From JAALKW01 sp963974485 (GTDB lineage Bacteria > Pseudomonadota > Gammaproteobacteria > Legionellales > Legionellaceae): a stretch of 64,000 bases of DNA. The notes under the pieces are model-generated. The model made no database searches. It was not told where the DNA came from and saw only the letters and a list, made by a program, of their open reading frames with translations. Made by a program: the position numbers and the translations under genes. The stretch covers positions 1 to 64,000 of the forward strand of contig CAXBBS010000001.1 in the NCBI GenBank assembly GCA_963974485.1, given 5' to 3'. Below, piece after piece: positions 52,555 through 61,178 of this stretch. Position 1 is the stretch's first letter. The number at the start of each line of letters is the position of its first letter.

Positions 52555-53886
52555 CTACGCAACTAATTGATTCACCACGTTTTCCATCGCGCTCGAGCGC
52601 GATCCTTTCACAAGCACCGTCGTTGTCGTATCCAAGAGAGGTAATAATGCCTCAAGCAAGGCTTCTTGCGTTTCAAAATGCCGCGCTTGCTCACCAAAGG
52701 CATGCGTTGCCATCTGACTGTGTGTGCCACACGTAAAGAGCTTATCAAGACCTTCCGTCCGCGCGGCCTCACCGGCTTCTTGATGGTAAGCCGACGAATG
52801 TTCGCCAAGCTCCTCCATATCACCGAGCACTAAAACCCGTTGCCCCGTACGTGCCGCAAGCACATGAATACCAGCCAAAACCGAGCTTAAATTGGCGTTA
52901 TACGTATCATCGAGAATCAGTGCACCTTGTTGCCCTAAACGTGACGTAAGCCGCCCAGGAACACCTTTAAAACGCATCAATCCATCCGCGATTTGAGTAT
53001 TCGAAATACCGAGTGCATACGCGCATGCGGCGGCTGCAAGTGCATTAAGTACATGGTGCATACCAGGGACGTTTAAAGCGATCGCCACCTCGCCTTCAGG
53101 TGTCACCAACTTAAATTTGGGTCCATCGGCGTGGTTCAATTCAAGATCTGTCGCATAAATATCAACATCGTGGTGTGTTGCAGAAAAACGTAAGATTTTT
53201 TTATCAGCCAGGACATCATCCCAATAATGCGCATAGGCATCATCCGCATTAATTACGGCTGTGCCGTCCGGTAATAAATTCTGATGAATTTCACCTTTGG
53301 CCTTAGCTATTCCTTCAATCGACCCAAATCCTTCGATATGAGCTCCCGAAATATTATTAATCAGCGTCACATGTGGCTTGACCATCGCTGAGGTGTACGC
53401 AATTTCACCGGCATGATTGGCACCCAACTCAAGCACGGCATAGCGGTGCGTGGCATTCAATTGCATGATGCTTAGCGGTACGCCTAAATGATTATTCCAG
53501 TTGCCCGGTGTTGCAAATGACGGCTTGGGTAAAATCGATGCCAGCATTTCTTTCACCGTCGTTTTACCGTTGCTGCCCGTCAGTGCAATCACAGAGCAAG
53601 ACAAGCTTGCTCTATAGGCCGTGGCCATCAACCCCAGTGCTTGCTCTAAATCAGGATACACCAGCTGCGGCACACCACATTCAGGCACACATTCAGAGCA
53701 AAGCACGGCTGATGCGCCGCGTTGAATAGCCTCAGGAATAAATGCCTGACCATCCACACGCGTGCCACGCAAGGCAACAAACAGATGACCTGGTTCCAGT
53801 GTACGGGTATCCATAGAAACGCCCGTGATCATCACATCATGTGACACCGTTAAATCAAGACTTGCTGCTATCTCACGTAAATTCAT
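52555..53886 (-). CDS. murF: UDP-N-acetylmuramoyl-tripeptide--D-Ala-D-Ala ligase
   Basis: Adds D-Ala-D-Ala to complete the pentapeptide. The 443 residues show the N-terminal MurF domain, ATP site LTGSNGKTTVKEML, ELGANHAGEIAYTS, INNISGAHIEGFGS and LDDTYNANLSSVLAGI. Its ATG overlaps the murI stop by 4 nt. Confidence 0.96.
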   Translation of the reverse strand: MNLREIAASLDLTVSHDVMITGVSMDTRTLEPGHLFVALRGTRVDGQAFIPEAIQRGASAVLCSECVPECGVPQLVYPDLEQALGLMATAYRASLSCSVIALTGSNGKTTVKEMLASILPKPSFATPGNWNNHLGVPLSIMQLNATHRYAVLELGANHAGEIAYTSAMVKPHVTLINNISGAHIEGFGSIEGIAKAKGEIHQNLLPDGTAVINADDAYAHYWDDVLADKKILRFSATHHDVDIYATDLELNHADGPKFKLVTPEGEVAIALNVPGMHHVLNALAAAACAYALGISNTQIADGLMRFKGVPGRLTSRLGQQGALILDDTYNANLSSVLAGIHVLAARTGQRVLVLGDMEELGEHSSAYHQEAGEAARTEGLDKLFTCGTHSQMATHAFGEQARHFETQEALLEALLPLLDTTTTVLVKGSRSSAMENVVNQLVA

Positions 53887-54689
53887 GCGTCCACCAATTC
53901 AATATTGTTATGATTTAACGGCTCACCAAGAAAAATAGCGCCGACCGCGCCAAAACGTGTGACCGAATCCGTGACTAAATAATGTGTTGTGTTCTGGGAT
54001 GCTACGGTATTTAACCTATCGGCATCCATCAGCGCTTGATGAACAGCCTCAGCCGTTGCTTCAGCTGAATCAACCACCTGCACATGTTGAGGCAGTAATT
54101 CTCGCAACAGCGGTTTAAATACCGGAAAATGTGTGCAACCGAGCAATACCGTATCTTCATCCACACGTTCTGATAAATAATGCTCTAACGCCACACGTGC
54201 AATATGATTATCCACCATACCCTCTTCGGCAAGTGCTACGAGCAAACTGCTTGCGCGTGCCTGAATACACGCGTTGGGAAGCGAGGCCTGAATTAATGCT
54301 TGATAAGCATGGCTCGCAACCGTTGTTTCTGTTCCTAGCACCAAGATATGCTGATTTCTTGTGGCTTTTATCGCCGCAGAAGCACCTGGCGAAATCACAC
54401 CCACCACGGGTATACCAGGCAACATGGCTTGCACATGAGGCAGTGCTGCCGTTGTGGCGGTGTTGCATGCAATCACCAATGCTTTGATACGCCGCTCAAC
54501 CAATATACGCGCCATTTGCATGGCATAGTGCCGCACGGTATCCTGGCTTTTCGTGCCGTAAGGCAAGCGCGCCGTATCCCCTAAGTAAATGAACGACTCA
54601 TCCGGCAGGCGCTCGCGTAAAGCGCGCAGCACGGTCAGGCCGCCCATGCCCGAGTCAAACACACCGATGGGTAATTGCGTTTTTTGCAT
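53883..54689 (-). CDS. murI: Glutamate racemase
   Basis: Makes the D-Glu used by MurD. I choose ATG 54689 (MQKTQLPIGVFDSGMGGLTVL), with GAGGAG upstream; a longer frame would run into the BamC-like gene. The 268 residues carry both catalytic Cys motifs: VIACNTATTAALP and LLGCTHFPVF. murI is not normally in the dcw cluster; here it leads directly into murF. Confidence 0.95.
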   Translation of the reverse strand: MQKTQLPIGVFDSGMGGLTVLRALRERLPDESFIYLGDTARLPYGTKSQDTVRHYAMQMARILVERRIKALVIACNTATTAALPHVQAMLPGIPVVGVISPGASAAIKATRNQHILVLGTETTVASHAYQALIQASLPNACIQARASSLLVALAEEGMVDNHIARVALEHYLSERVDEDTVLLGCTHFPVFKPLLRELLPQHVQVVDSAEATAEAVHQALMDADRLNTVASQNTTHYLVTDSVTRFGAVGAIFLGEPLNHNNIELVDA

Positions 54690-54720
54690 GCTACTCCTCG
54701 CTTCATTCTCGCTTATTTTG

Positions 54721-54939
54721 TTAGCTAACCGGAGGTAAAACCTCCATCTCTGCATGCTCAGGCGCCGATGGCAACGTATAAAAACCACTCAAGTTAGACG
54801 TCGTTAACGGCGGTTTAATCACCATCTCTGGCGCATTTTGACTCTCAAGATATTGCTCTGGATCATTACTGGCAAACGGCGTATTACAGGCACATAATGA
54901 CACCACCCCCAGCATTAACAAGCCTGCTTTTAAAAACAC
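54721..54939 (-). CDS. Short BamC-like lipoprotein ('mini-BamC')
   Basis: I favour GTG 54939 as start (AGAGAGG upstream), 72 residues; ATG 54960 would add 7. A signal peptide ends in the lipobox LCAC. The mature part resembles the disordered N-terminal segment of BamC/NlpB, with YLESQNAPEMVIKPPL and FYTLPSAP followed by a PP near the end. In E. coli that segment is followed by two globular domains; here the protein simply stops. It lies 35 nt after dapA, the conserved bamC position. The segment binds BamD in E. coli, so a reduced Bam accessory role is plausible. The similarity is by eye and needs testing. Confidence 0.6.
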   Translation of the reverse strand: MFLKAGLLMLGVVSLCACNTPFASNDPEQYLESQNAPEMVIKPPLTTSNLSGFYTLPSAPEHAEMEVLPPVS

Positions 54940-54974
54940 AACATAACCTCTCTTTATCATTAATATCAGTAATT

Positions 54975-55853
54975 TTATTTTAAATCTAATGCACGAAGTG
55001 TACCCAAAAGACTTTCGTGATATTTAGCTGAAAGCTTTGTTAACGGCAAACGAAGTTCGTTTACAATCAAATCCATCTGCTCCAGTGCCCACTTGGTTGG
55101 AATTGGATTTGACTCAAGAAATAAAGCACGATGTAACGGTAACAAGGCTGCTTGTAATTTTTTAGTTAATTTTTTATTTTTATCCAATGCTGCGTCTGCA
55201 AGTTTCGCCATCAGCTTAGGTGCTACGTTAGCCGTCACAGAAATAACGCCTTTAGCGCCATGTAAAATCCATTCCGCCGCCGTAGGATCGTCCCCACTGT
55301 AAACATCAAGACGACCATCAAGCCCTTTCAATAACACTTTAAGACGCTTCAGCTGCCCCGTCGCTTCTTTGATGCCCACGATATTCGAGATCGCTGCTAA
55401 ACGCACCACCGTCTCAGGTAATAAATCACAGGCCGTTCGACTTGGCACATTATATAAAATAATCGGTAGATGTACGGCCTCAGCAATGGCCTTGTAATGC
55501 TGGTACAGGCCCTCTTGTGTTGGCTTAATATAAGCAGGCGTCATGATTAATGCGGCATGCGCTCCACACGACATGGCAAATTGCGTCAACTTAATACAAT
55601 CCTGCGTTGAATTAGAAGCCGTTCCAGCGATCACGGGAATACGTTCTGCTGCGGCGTCAACCACCGTTTTTATCACCAGGCATTTTTCGTCATACGACAA
55701 CGTTCCTGATTCACCGGTCGTGCCCGCAGCCACCAACGCATAGGTACCGGCAGTAATATGAAACTCAACCAATGCGCGCAAACGCACCAAATCTATTTTA
55801 CCGTTTAGTAACGGCGTAACTAATGCGACAATACTTCCTCGAAACACAAGCAT
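54975..55853 (-). CDS. dapA: 4-hydroxy-tetrahydrodipicolinate synthase
   Basis: First committed enzyme of DAP/lysine synthesis, condensing pyruvate with aspartate semialdehyde. The 292-residue TIM barrel shows AAGTTGESGTLSYDEK, catalytic Tyr in ILYNVPSRTACDL and Schiff-base Lys in VGIKEATG. GAGGGAG precedes the ATG. It heads the wall-synthesis run and has its own promoter. Confidence 0.96.
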   Translation of the reverse strand: MLVFRGSIVALVTPLLNGKIDLVRLRALVEFHITAGTYALVAAGTTGESGTLSYDEKCLVIKTVVDAAAERIPVIAGTASNSTQDCIKLTQFAMSCGAHAALIMTPAYIKPTQEGLYQHYKAIAEAVHLPIILYNVPSRTACDLLPETVVRLAAISNIVGIKEATGQLKRLKVLLKGLDGRLDVYSGDDPTAAEWILHGAKGVISVTANVAPKLMAKLADAALDKNKKLTKKLQAALLPLHRALFLESNPIPTKWALEQMDLIVNELRLPLTKLSAKYHESLLGTLRALDLK

Positions 55854-55880
55854 GCTCCCTCATATAAAAACCATTGCTTT

Positions 55881-55909
55881 ATCTTACCGGCAGCCGGACA
55901 GCTTCTCAA
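55881..55909 (-). promoter_or_regulatory. Promoter of the dapA-wall cluster with palindrome in the spacer
   Basis: Minus strand: TTGAGA (55909-55904), 17-bp spacer, TAAGAT (55886-55881). The spacer ends with CCGGC-T-GCCGG (55897-55887), a perfect 11-bp palindrome abutting the -10 box, a good place for a repressor or MerR-type site. The transcript would start about 20 nt before dapA. Confidence 0.65.
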
Positions 55910-56030
55910 CAGAAAATATTAAATTAGTTCAAGTAAGACACAGATATTTTGTTTTTAAGCTATATTTCTATATTCAAAGAAGAATTTACAAATTTAGATA
56001 AACAACAGAGGTAAACGCGGGAGAATAATC

Positions 56031-56060
56031 ATGAAGAGTTTTTTACGGTATAGGTCTTAG
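56031..56060 (+). other. Possible 9-codon minigene
   Basis: ATG AAG AGT through to TAG encodes MKSFLRYRS. It has a decent GGGAGA six nt upstream. It could be a remnant of a lost gene or a leader peptide, but nothing downstream on the plus strand depends on it. Coding status doubtful. Confidence 0.2.
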
Positions 56061-56069
56061 GGTGATGGC

Positions 56070-56091
56070 TTTTTAGATTTTAATCTAAAAA
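56070..56091. repeat. Perfect AT-rich inverted repeat downstream of galE
   Basis: TTTTTAGATT-TT-AATCTAAAAA: 10-bp perfect arms with a 2-nt centre, 27 nt past the galE stop. The arms' A/T runs could serve as a weak bidirectional terminator or binding site. Confidence 0.4.
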
Positions 56092-56117
56092 ATTCATGCA
56101 AATCGGAAGTTCAACGT

Positions 56118-57113
56118 TCAATTTACATAAACATCGCCAACAATGCGCTCTAAATCACACCTAGGTTCCCAGCTTAATGCTTGTCGTGCGCGCGTCGTAT
56201 CGGCATACACCTCAAACAAATCACCTGGCCTACGTTCCTCATATTGAATAGGAATTGATAGTTTATTTATTTTTTCAAAACACTTAACTGTTTCTAATAC
56301 GCTATATCCTTGCCCACTGCCTAGATTAAACACCTGAAAACCCTCCTGGTGCTCCATAAAATCTAAGCCTCGAAGATGCGCGTCAGCTAAATCAAGCACA
56401 TGGATATAATCACGAATACCGGTTCCGTCCGGTGAATCATAATCATGCCCATACACCGATAAATGCGGTTTTTTTCCATGCGCTACTTTTAAAATCGACG
56501 ATAATAAACTAGCGTCTGCGTCGCCCATCAAAAGCGACGTCAGTGCTTCGCTGCCATCAGAACCTGCGGCATTAAAGTATCGAAAAGCAACCGCTCGTAT
56601 TTCTGGATAAGCCGCCACCATATCTGAAAGCATGGTCTCACTCATCAACTTACTTTTACCATAAGGCGTCACCGGAGCAATGGCTGCCACCTCAGAACAA
56701 GGCTGCTCCGCATCCGGCGCATAGACCGCAGCTGTCGATGAAAAAACAACACGCTGAACACCCGCCTTTTTCATAGCACCTAAAAGATTCAGTGTTCCAA
56801 GTACATTGTTTTGGTAGTAAGCAAGCGGCTCCAATAGCGACTTAGGAGCATTTTTTAACGCTGCAAAATGCACCACGGCATCAATATCCGTATGTTTTTC
56901 AAACAAGCTATTCAGCGCATCTTTATCGCGTATATCCTGCTTAAAAAATATCGCTTTGTCTGGCGTTCCGGCTTGATGTTGAATGTACTCAATCGCCGCT
57001 TCTGAACCGTTGGTGAGATTATCTAATAAAACCAACGCATGCCCTGCTTTCAAAGCAGCCACACAAAAATGACTACCGATATATCCTGCTGCACCGGTGA
57101 CTAGTAATTGCAT
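56118..57113 (-). CDS. galE: UDP-glucose 4-epimerase
   Basis: Interconverts UDP-Glc and UDP-Gal (or the GlcNAc forms) for surface polysaccharides. The 331 residues show VTGAAGYIGSHFCVAAL, the catalytic Ser region VFSSTAAVYAP and YGKSKLMSE (Tyr/Lys). FRYFNAAGSD and the C-terminal YADTTRARQALSWEP are also typical. Separated from dapA by 264 nt; opens the polysaccharide region. Confidence 0.93.
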   Translation of the reverse strand: MQLLVTGAAGYIGSHFCVAALKAGHALVLLDNLTNGSEAAIEYIQHQAGTPDKAIFFKQDIRDKDALNSLFEKHTDIDAVVHFAALKNAPKSLLEPLAYYQNNVLGTLNLLGAMKKAGVQRVVFSSTAAVYAPDAEQPCSEVAAIAPVTPYGKSKLMSETMLSDMVAAYPEIRAVAFRYFNAAGSDGSEALTSLLMGDADASLLSSILKVAHGKKPHLSVYGHDYDSPDGTGIRDYIHVLDLADAHLRGLDFMEHQEGFQVFNLGSGQGYSVLETVKCFEKINKLSIPIQYEERRPGDLFEVYADTTRARQALSWEPRCDLERIVGDVYVN

Positions 57114-57229
57114 TTAATTCGTCCTTAATTAAATTCAGGTTTATTATAAATAACTACGTAACTACCCTTATTATATGCTACAGTTAGGCACAAACAACCG
57201 TTATTTTGTTACAGGAGTTGACCCCCGTC

Positions 57230-58582
57230 ATGCTTACTCGTCGTGCAACCTTAAAATTAGAGCGCTGGTCAAAACAACCTCAACACAAACCACTGATTAT
57301 AAGAGGAGCGCGTCAGGTTGGTAAAACAACCCTGGTGAAAAAATTTGGCGAACAATTTGATTGCTTTATTTACCTCAATCTAGAGCTACATTTGGATCGC
57401 CGTGTGTTCGAACAAGACTTACCGATTGAACAAATTATTCAAGCTATTTTTTTTCAAAAGAAACTCACATATATACCAAGTAAACGAACATTAATTTTTA
57501 TTGACGAAATTCAAACCTCACCCGAAGCTGTAAGCTTGTTACGTTATTTTTATGAAGCTTATCCCGATATTCATGTCATTGCCACAGGTTCTCTGCTCGA
57601 AACACTCATTGACACCAACATTTCCTTTCCTGTTGGACGCGTTGAGTACCTGTACCTTTATCCTCTTACGTTTGAAGAATTTTTGATGGCCATTGAAGAG
57701 CCACAAGCACTCGAGGCCTTGTGCATGGACCAACCACCTACCTACGCTCATCAATCCTTGCTGGAATTGTTCCACTCCTATTGTATGGTTGGTGGTATGC
57801 CGGAAATTGTCGCATCTTTTGCCCAAAATAAAGACTTAGTAAAATTAGGGCCCATTTATGAATCGTTATTAACAGGATACCAAGATGATGTGGAAAAATA
57901 TGCGCGAGATAAGGCACAAACCCGTGTTATTCGGCACATCATTGCTCATGCTTCTTATCAAGCCGGATCTAGAATTAAATTCCAACATTTTGGGCAGTCA
58001 GAATATGGTTCTCGTGACGTAGGTGAGGCTATGCGCATTTTGGAGAAAGCTTTGCTTATTAAATTGGTTTACCCAACCACCGCATTAAAGCCTCCATTTG
58101 AACCCAATCATAAAAAATCACCACGCTTACAATTTCTTGATACAGGCTTAATGAATTATTCAGTCGGATTACAACAAGAGTTTTTTTCACTCAGTGACCT
58201 TAATAACCTTTATCAAGGTAAAATTACTGAGCACATCGTAGGCCAGCAATTACTCGCAACCGAAACGGTTACTCAGCAACGCCTTTTATTTTGGGTAAGA
58301 GATAAATCGCAATCCTCCGCTGAAATCGACTACGTCATACCCCAAGGCAACCAACTCATTCCGATTGAAATCAAGTCAGGAAAAACAGGCTCCATGCGCT
58401 CGCTGCATTCATTTATTGATCACTCAGAACATGCCATATTTGCAATTAGACTCTATCATGGAAAATTTTCACGTGAAACCATCACATCACTCGGCGGGAA
58501 AGAGTTTGAACTCTTGAGCCTACCTTATTACCTCTGCGGTCAATTAAAACGTTATTTGGATAGAGGCTTAAGCTGTGCTTAA
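57230..58582 (+). CDS. AAA_14/DUF4143 ATPase
   Basis: I choose ATG 57230 (MLTRRATLKLERWSKQP); a TTG 24 nt upstream is possible. The 450-residue protein has Walker A IIRGARQVGKTTLVKKF (about 28-44), Walker B LIFIDEIQ, ATGSLLE sensor, and a C-terminal DUF4143 domain with a PD-(D/E)xK-like nuclease signature (EIDYVIPQ ... IPIEIKSGKTG). This family is widespread and patchily distributed, often mobile; function is not established, and a role in nucleic-acid handling or defence is only suggested. It is the lone plus-strand gene in a minus-strand polysaccharide region and its end overlaps manC by 15 nt. Confidence 0.85.
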   Translation: MLTRRATLKLERWSKQPQHKPLIIRGARQVGKTTLVKKFGEQFDCFIYLNLELHLDRRVFEQDLPIEQIIQAIFFQKKLTYIPSKRTLIFIDEIQTSPEAVSLLRYFYEAYPDIHVIATGSLLETLIDTNISFPVGRVEYLYLYPLTFEEFLMAIEEPQALEALCMDQPPTYAHQSLLELFHSYCMVGGMPEIVASFAQNKDLVKLGPIYESLLTGYQDDVEKYARDKAQTRVIRHIIAHASYQAGSRIKFQHFGQSEYGSRDVGEAMRILEKALLIKLVYPTTALKPPFEPNHKKSPRLQFLDTGLMNYSVGLQQEFFSLSDLNNLYQGKITEHIVGQQLLATETVTQQRLLFWVRDKSQSSAEIDYVIPQGNQLIPIEIKSGKTGSMRSLHSFIDHSEHAIFAIRLYHGKFSRETITSLGGKEFELLSLPYYLCGQLKRYLDRGLSCA

Positions 58583-60007
58583 GCCAGCCTCACACACTTC
58601 ACGTGCATAAATATCTTCATAACGCGTGATGTCGTCTTCACCCAAATAAGCGCCACTTTGCACTTCAATCACATACAACGGCACGTCGCCTGGGTTACTT
58701 AAGCGATGCGTGGTTTTAGGTGGTATGTACGTGGATTGATTCACGGTAAGGCGAAAATGCTGTGTATCATTCACAACATCGGCCTCTCCTGCCACCACAA
58801 CCCAATGCTCGGCGCGATGCTCATGGCGCTGCAATGAAATTCGCGCCCCAGGCTTTAACATCAAACGCTTGACTTTAAACGCCTCACCTTCGGCTAATAT
58901 TTCATAGGTGCCCCATGGACGTTGAACACACGTATGTCCATCCGCTAAACGCTGATGCTCTTTACCCAGCGTACTCACCAAGTCTTTGACTTGCTGCGAA
59001 TAACGTTTGTCTGCAACTAAGACGGCGTCGCGTGTCGCCACAATGATTTGATCACGAAGCCCTAAAGCCGTAACCAAGACATGCTCACTGCTAATTAAGC
59101 AGCCTTCACTTTCTTCAGCAAGCGCTTTACCTTGCAAAACATTGCCATGCGCGTCAGCTTTGTTGGTTTCTGCAACAGCCGACCAACAGCCTAAATCGTT
59201 CCACGCAATATCCATGGGTACAACAACCGCGCGTTCGGTTTTTTCCATTACTGCATAATCAATGGAGTCGGCACGACACGCTGCAAATGCTGTTGCATCT
59301 AAACGAAAATAATCATGTTGCCGATGCGCTTGTTGATACGCCGCCTCGGTATGTGCAAATAATTCAGGCTCAAATCGCGATAACTCTTCCAGATACGTGG
59401 TCGCACGGCACACGAACATGCCGCTGTTCCAATATGACGTACCGCTTTGTATACACGCTTCAGCTACCTCAACCGTCGGCTTTTCTCGGAACTGTGCGAC
59501 TGAATACACGCCTGTCGCTTGCTGTTCTGCTGTATCAATGTACCCATAACCAGTTTTAGGACTTGTGGGCTTGACGCCGAACGTGACCATGGCTGGCGTA
59601 TGCGTGACATAATCAATACCGCGCTGCATCGCCGCTTGCCATGCAGTTTCGTCTTCAATCCAATGGTCAGACGGCAACACCACTAAAATGGCATCTTCGC
59701 CAACAACATCGAGCACCCGATGTGCGGCACACGCAATCGCAGGAGCTGTATTTCGAGCACAAGGCTCAAGCAAATAGGTAAGATTTACGTCTGTATTCTT
59801 AAGTTGCTCTTGGCATAAAAAATAATGTGCCTCGTTACTCACCACCACCATCCCGGTGTGCGGCAGGCTTTTTGCGCGTTCAACGGTTTGTTGAAGCAAC
59901 GATGTTTCACCATGCAGATTTAAAAATTGCTTGGGAAAGTCTTTGCGTGACAAAGGCCACAAACGCGTGCCCGAACCACCGGCTAATATAATTGGAAAAA
60001 CGTGCAT
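58568..60007 (-). CDS. manC: Mannose-1-phosphate guanylyltransferase/mannose-6-phosphate isomerase
   Basis: Bifunctional type II enzyme producing GDP-mannose. The 479 residues have the N-terminal nucleotidyltransferase (IILAGGSGTRLWPLSRKDFPKQFL) and a C-terminal cupin isomerase (MLKPGARISLQRHEHRAEHW). The product feeds LPS O-antigen or capsule. Neighbours on both sides are sugar genes. Confidence 0.94.
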   Translation of the reverse strand: MHVFPIILAGGSGTRLWPLSRKDFPKQFLNLHGETSLLQQTVERAKSLPHTGMVVVSNEAHYFLCQEQLKNTDVNLTYLLEPCARNTAPAIACAAHRVLDVVGEDAILVVLPSDHWIEDETAWQAAMQRGIDYVTHTPAMVTFGVKPTSPKTGYGYIDTAEQQATGVYSVAQFREKPTVEVAEACIQSGTSYWNSGMFVCRATTYLEELSRFEPELFAHTEAAYQQAHRQHDYFRLDATAFAACRADSIDYAVMEKTERAVVVPMDIAWNDLGCWSAVAETNKADAHGNVLQGKALAEESEGCLISSEHVLVTALGLRDQIIVATRDAVLVADKRYSQQVKDLVSTLGKEHQRLADGHTCVQRPWGTYEILAEGEAFKVKRLMLKPGARISLQRHEHRAEHWVVVAGEADVVNDTQHFRLTVNQSTYIPPKTTHRLSNPGDVPLYVIEVQSGAYLGEDDITRYEDIYAREVCEAGLSTA

Positions 60008-60077
60008 AATATTAACTACTCCCTTGCATTAAGACTTCCTGTCATCATAACGTTGTTTTATCAACATCGCGAGCTTA

Positions 60078-61166
60078 TCATTTATGATTTTTTTGTATGA
60101 TATCACGACCAGAATTCAAACACCTTGAAATGATTGCCCCTAAAAAAATTTGTATCCACAATCGGGTTTGACGCCAACGGCTCGAACAAAACGCATTGGC
60201 AAAATAACGTCCTATCAAATCCTTGAAAAAAGAATCTAAATCAGATCGTGCAGCCCAAGTAACACGTTGTTGTAATCGCGTATCGCGCTTTCGAATTTGT
60301 ATTAAAATATCACCTGGGCATAGAGTAATACCAAGCCACTGCTCTGCTAAAAGCATCATTTCGTCCACAACAGGCGTAATATGCCGTGCTTTGGCAAGCG
60401 TGCGCACACACGATATATCAATACGCTTCGTTTGTAATAATGCGACAATATCTACAAGCCATATCATCCGTAGCCATCCATGTTTTGCCGCATGCAGACA
60501 CAAATACAACACATGCTCTTCATCCGAAAATTGGAGCAATTCCCCTCTTTTTTTCATCGACGACAGGATAAATTCAGTGCAATAGGTTTTCCAATGTAAC
60601 TCAATGCTTTGAGCAACACCTACTTTCCAATACGCCGCATCTTTTTTCGTAGTCCACGTACTCAAGCGCTGATGAAATCGCATACTTTTATCTGAAAGCT
60701 CGGATTTAAAATCCAATTGCCGAAGCGCCGTATTGGCGTTAAGTATATCTCGAGGCAAGATCAATACATCTAAATCACGAGAATAGCGCATCATCCGGCG
60801 GCCCCATAATATTTGATTTAAACTGGGACCTTTTAAGAAAACATGAGGGATGGCTTGCTGCTCTAATACGCGATGCACATCTTGCGCTGTACGCATGAGA
60901 ACCAATTGATTGTTGATCATGGGTTTTGCTTTATGTTTTAATTTTTGTAATAAACGCTCTGAAATATAAGCCTCAAACTCAGAAGAAAGCACCTGGTAAA
61001 CAAGCAAAAGTAAACGATGTTCCTGCAGAAGATCGATAAAACGCACGCCATCAAGTGGCTGTTCTAAATATGGCAAGCAATCGGACACACTCATTTGCCC
61101 TAAAGCACGTCGACAGAATACACGAAGGCAAACCATCTCTGGAGTAATATTATTTGAATCCCACAT
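60078..61166 (-). CDS. Nucleotidyltransferase-family protein (NTP_transf_5)
   Basis: The 362 residues match the uncharacterised nucleotidyltransferase family often found in polysaccharide loci. Key pattern: VFLKGPSLNQIL followed by MRYSRDLDVLILP, the hG-x(n)-DxD metal site; then IELHWKTYC and a His-rich HAAKHGW region. It starts 12 nt after the WbpM-like gene, so the two are probably co-transcribed. Reaction unknown; the DxD site suggests nucleotidyl transfer. Confidence 0.8.
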   Translation of the reverse strand: MWDSNNITPEMVCLRVFCRRALGQMSVSDCLPYLEQPLDGVRFIDLLQEHRLLLLVYQVLSSEFEAYISERLLQKLKHKAKPMINNQLVLMRTAQDVHRVLEQQAIPHVFLKGPSLNQILWGRRMMRYSRDLDVLILPRDILNANTALRQLDFKSELSDKSMRFHQRLSTWTTKKDAAYWKVGVAQSIELHWKTYCTEFILSSMKKRGELLQFSDEEHVLYLCLHAAKHGWLRMIWLVDIVALLQTKRIDISCVRTLAKARHITPVVDEMMLLAEQWLGITLCPGDILIQIRKRDTRLQQRVTWAARSDLDSFFKDLIGRYFANAFCSSRWRQTRLWIQIFLGAIISRCLNSGRDIIQKNHK

Positions 61167-61178
61167 CAGGTTTAAAGC

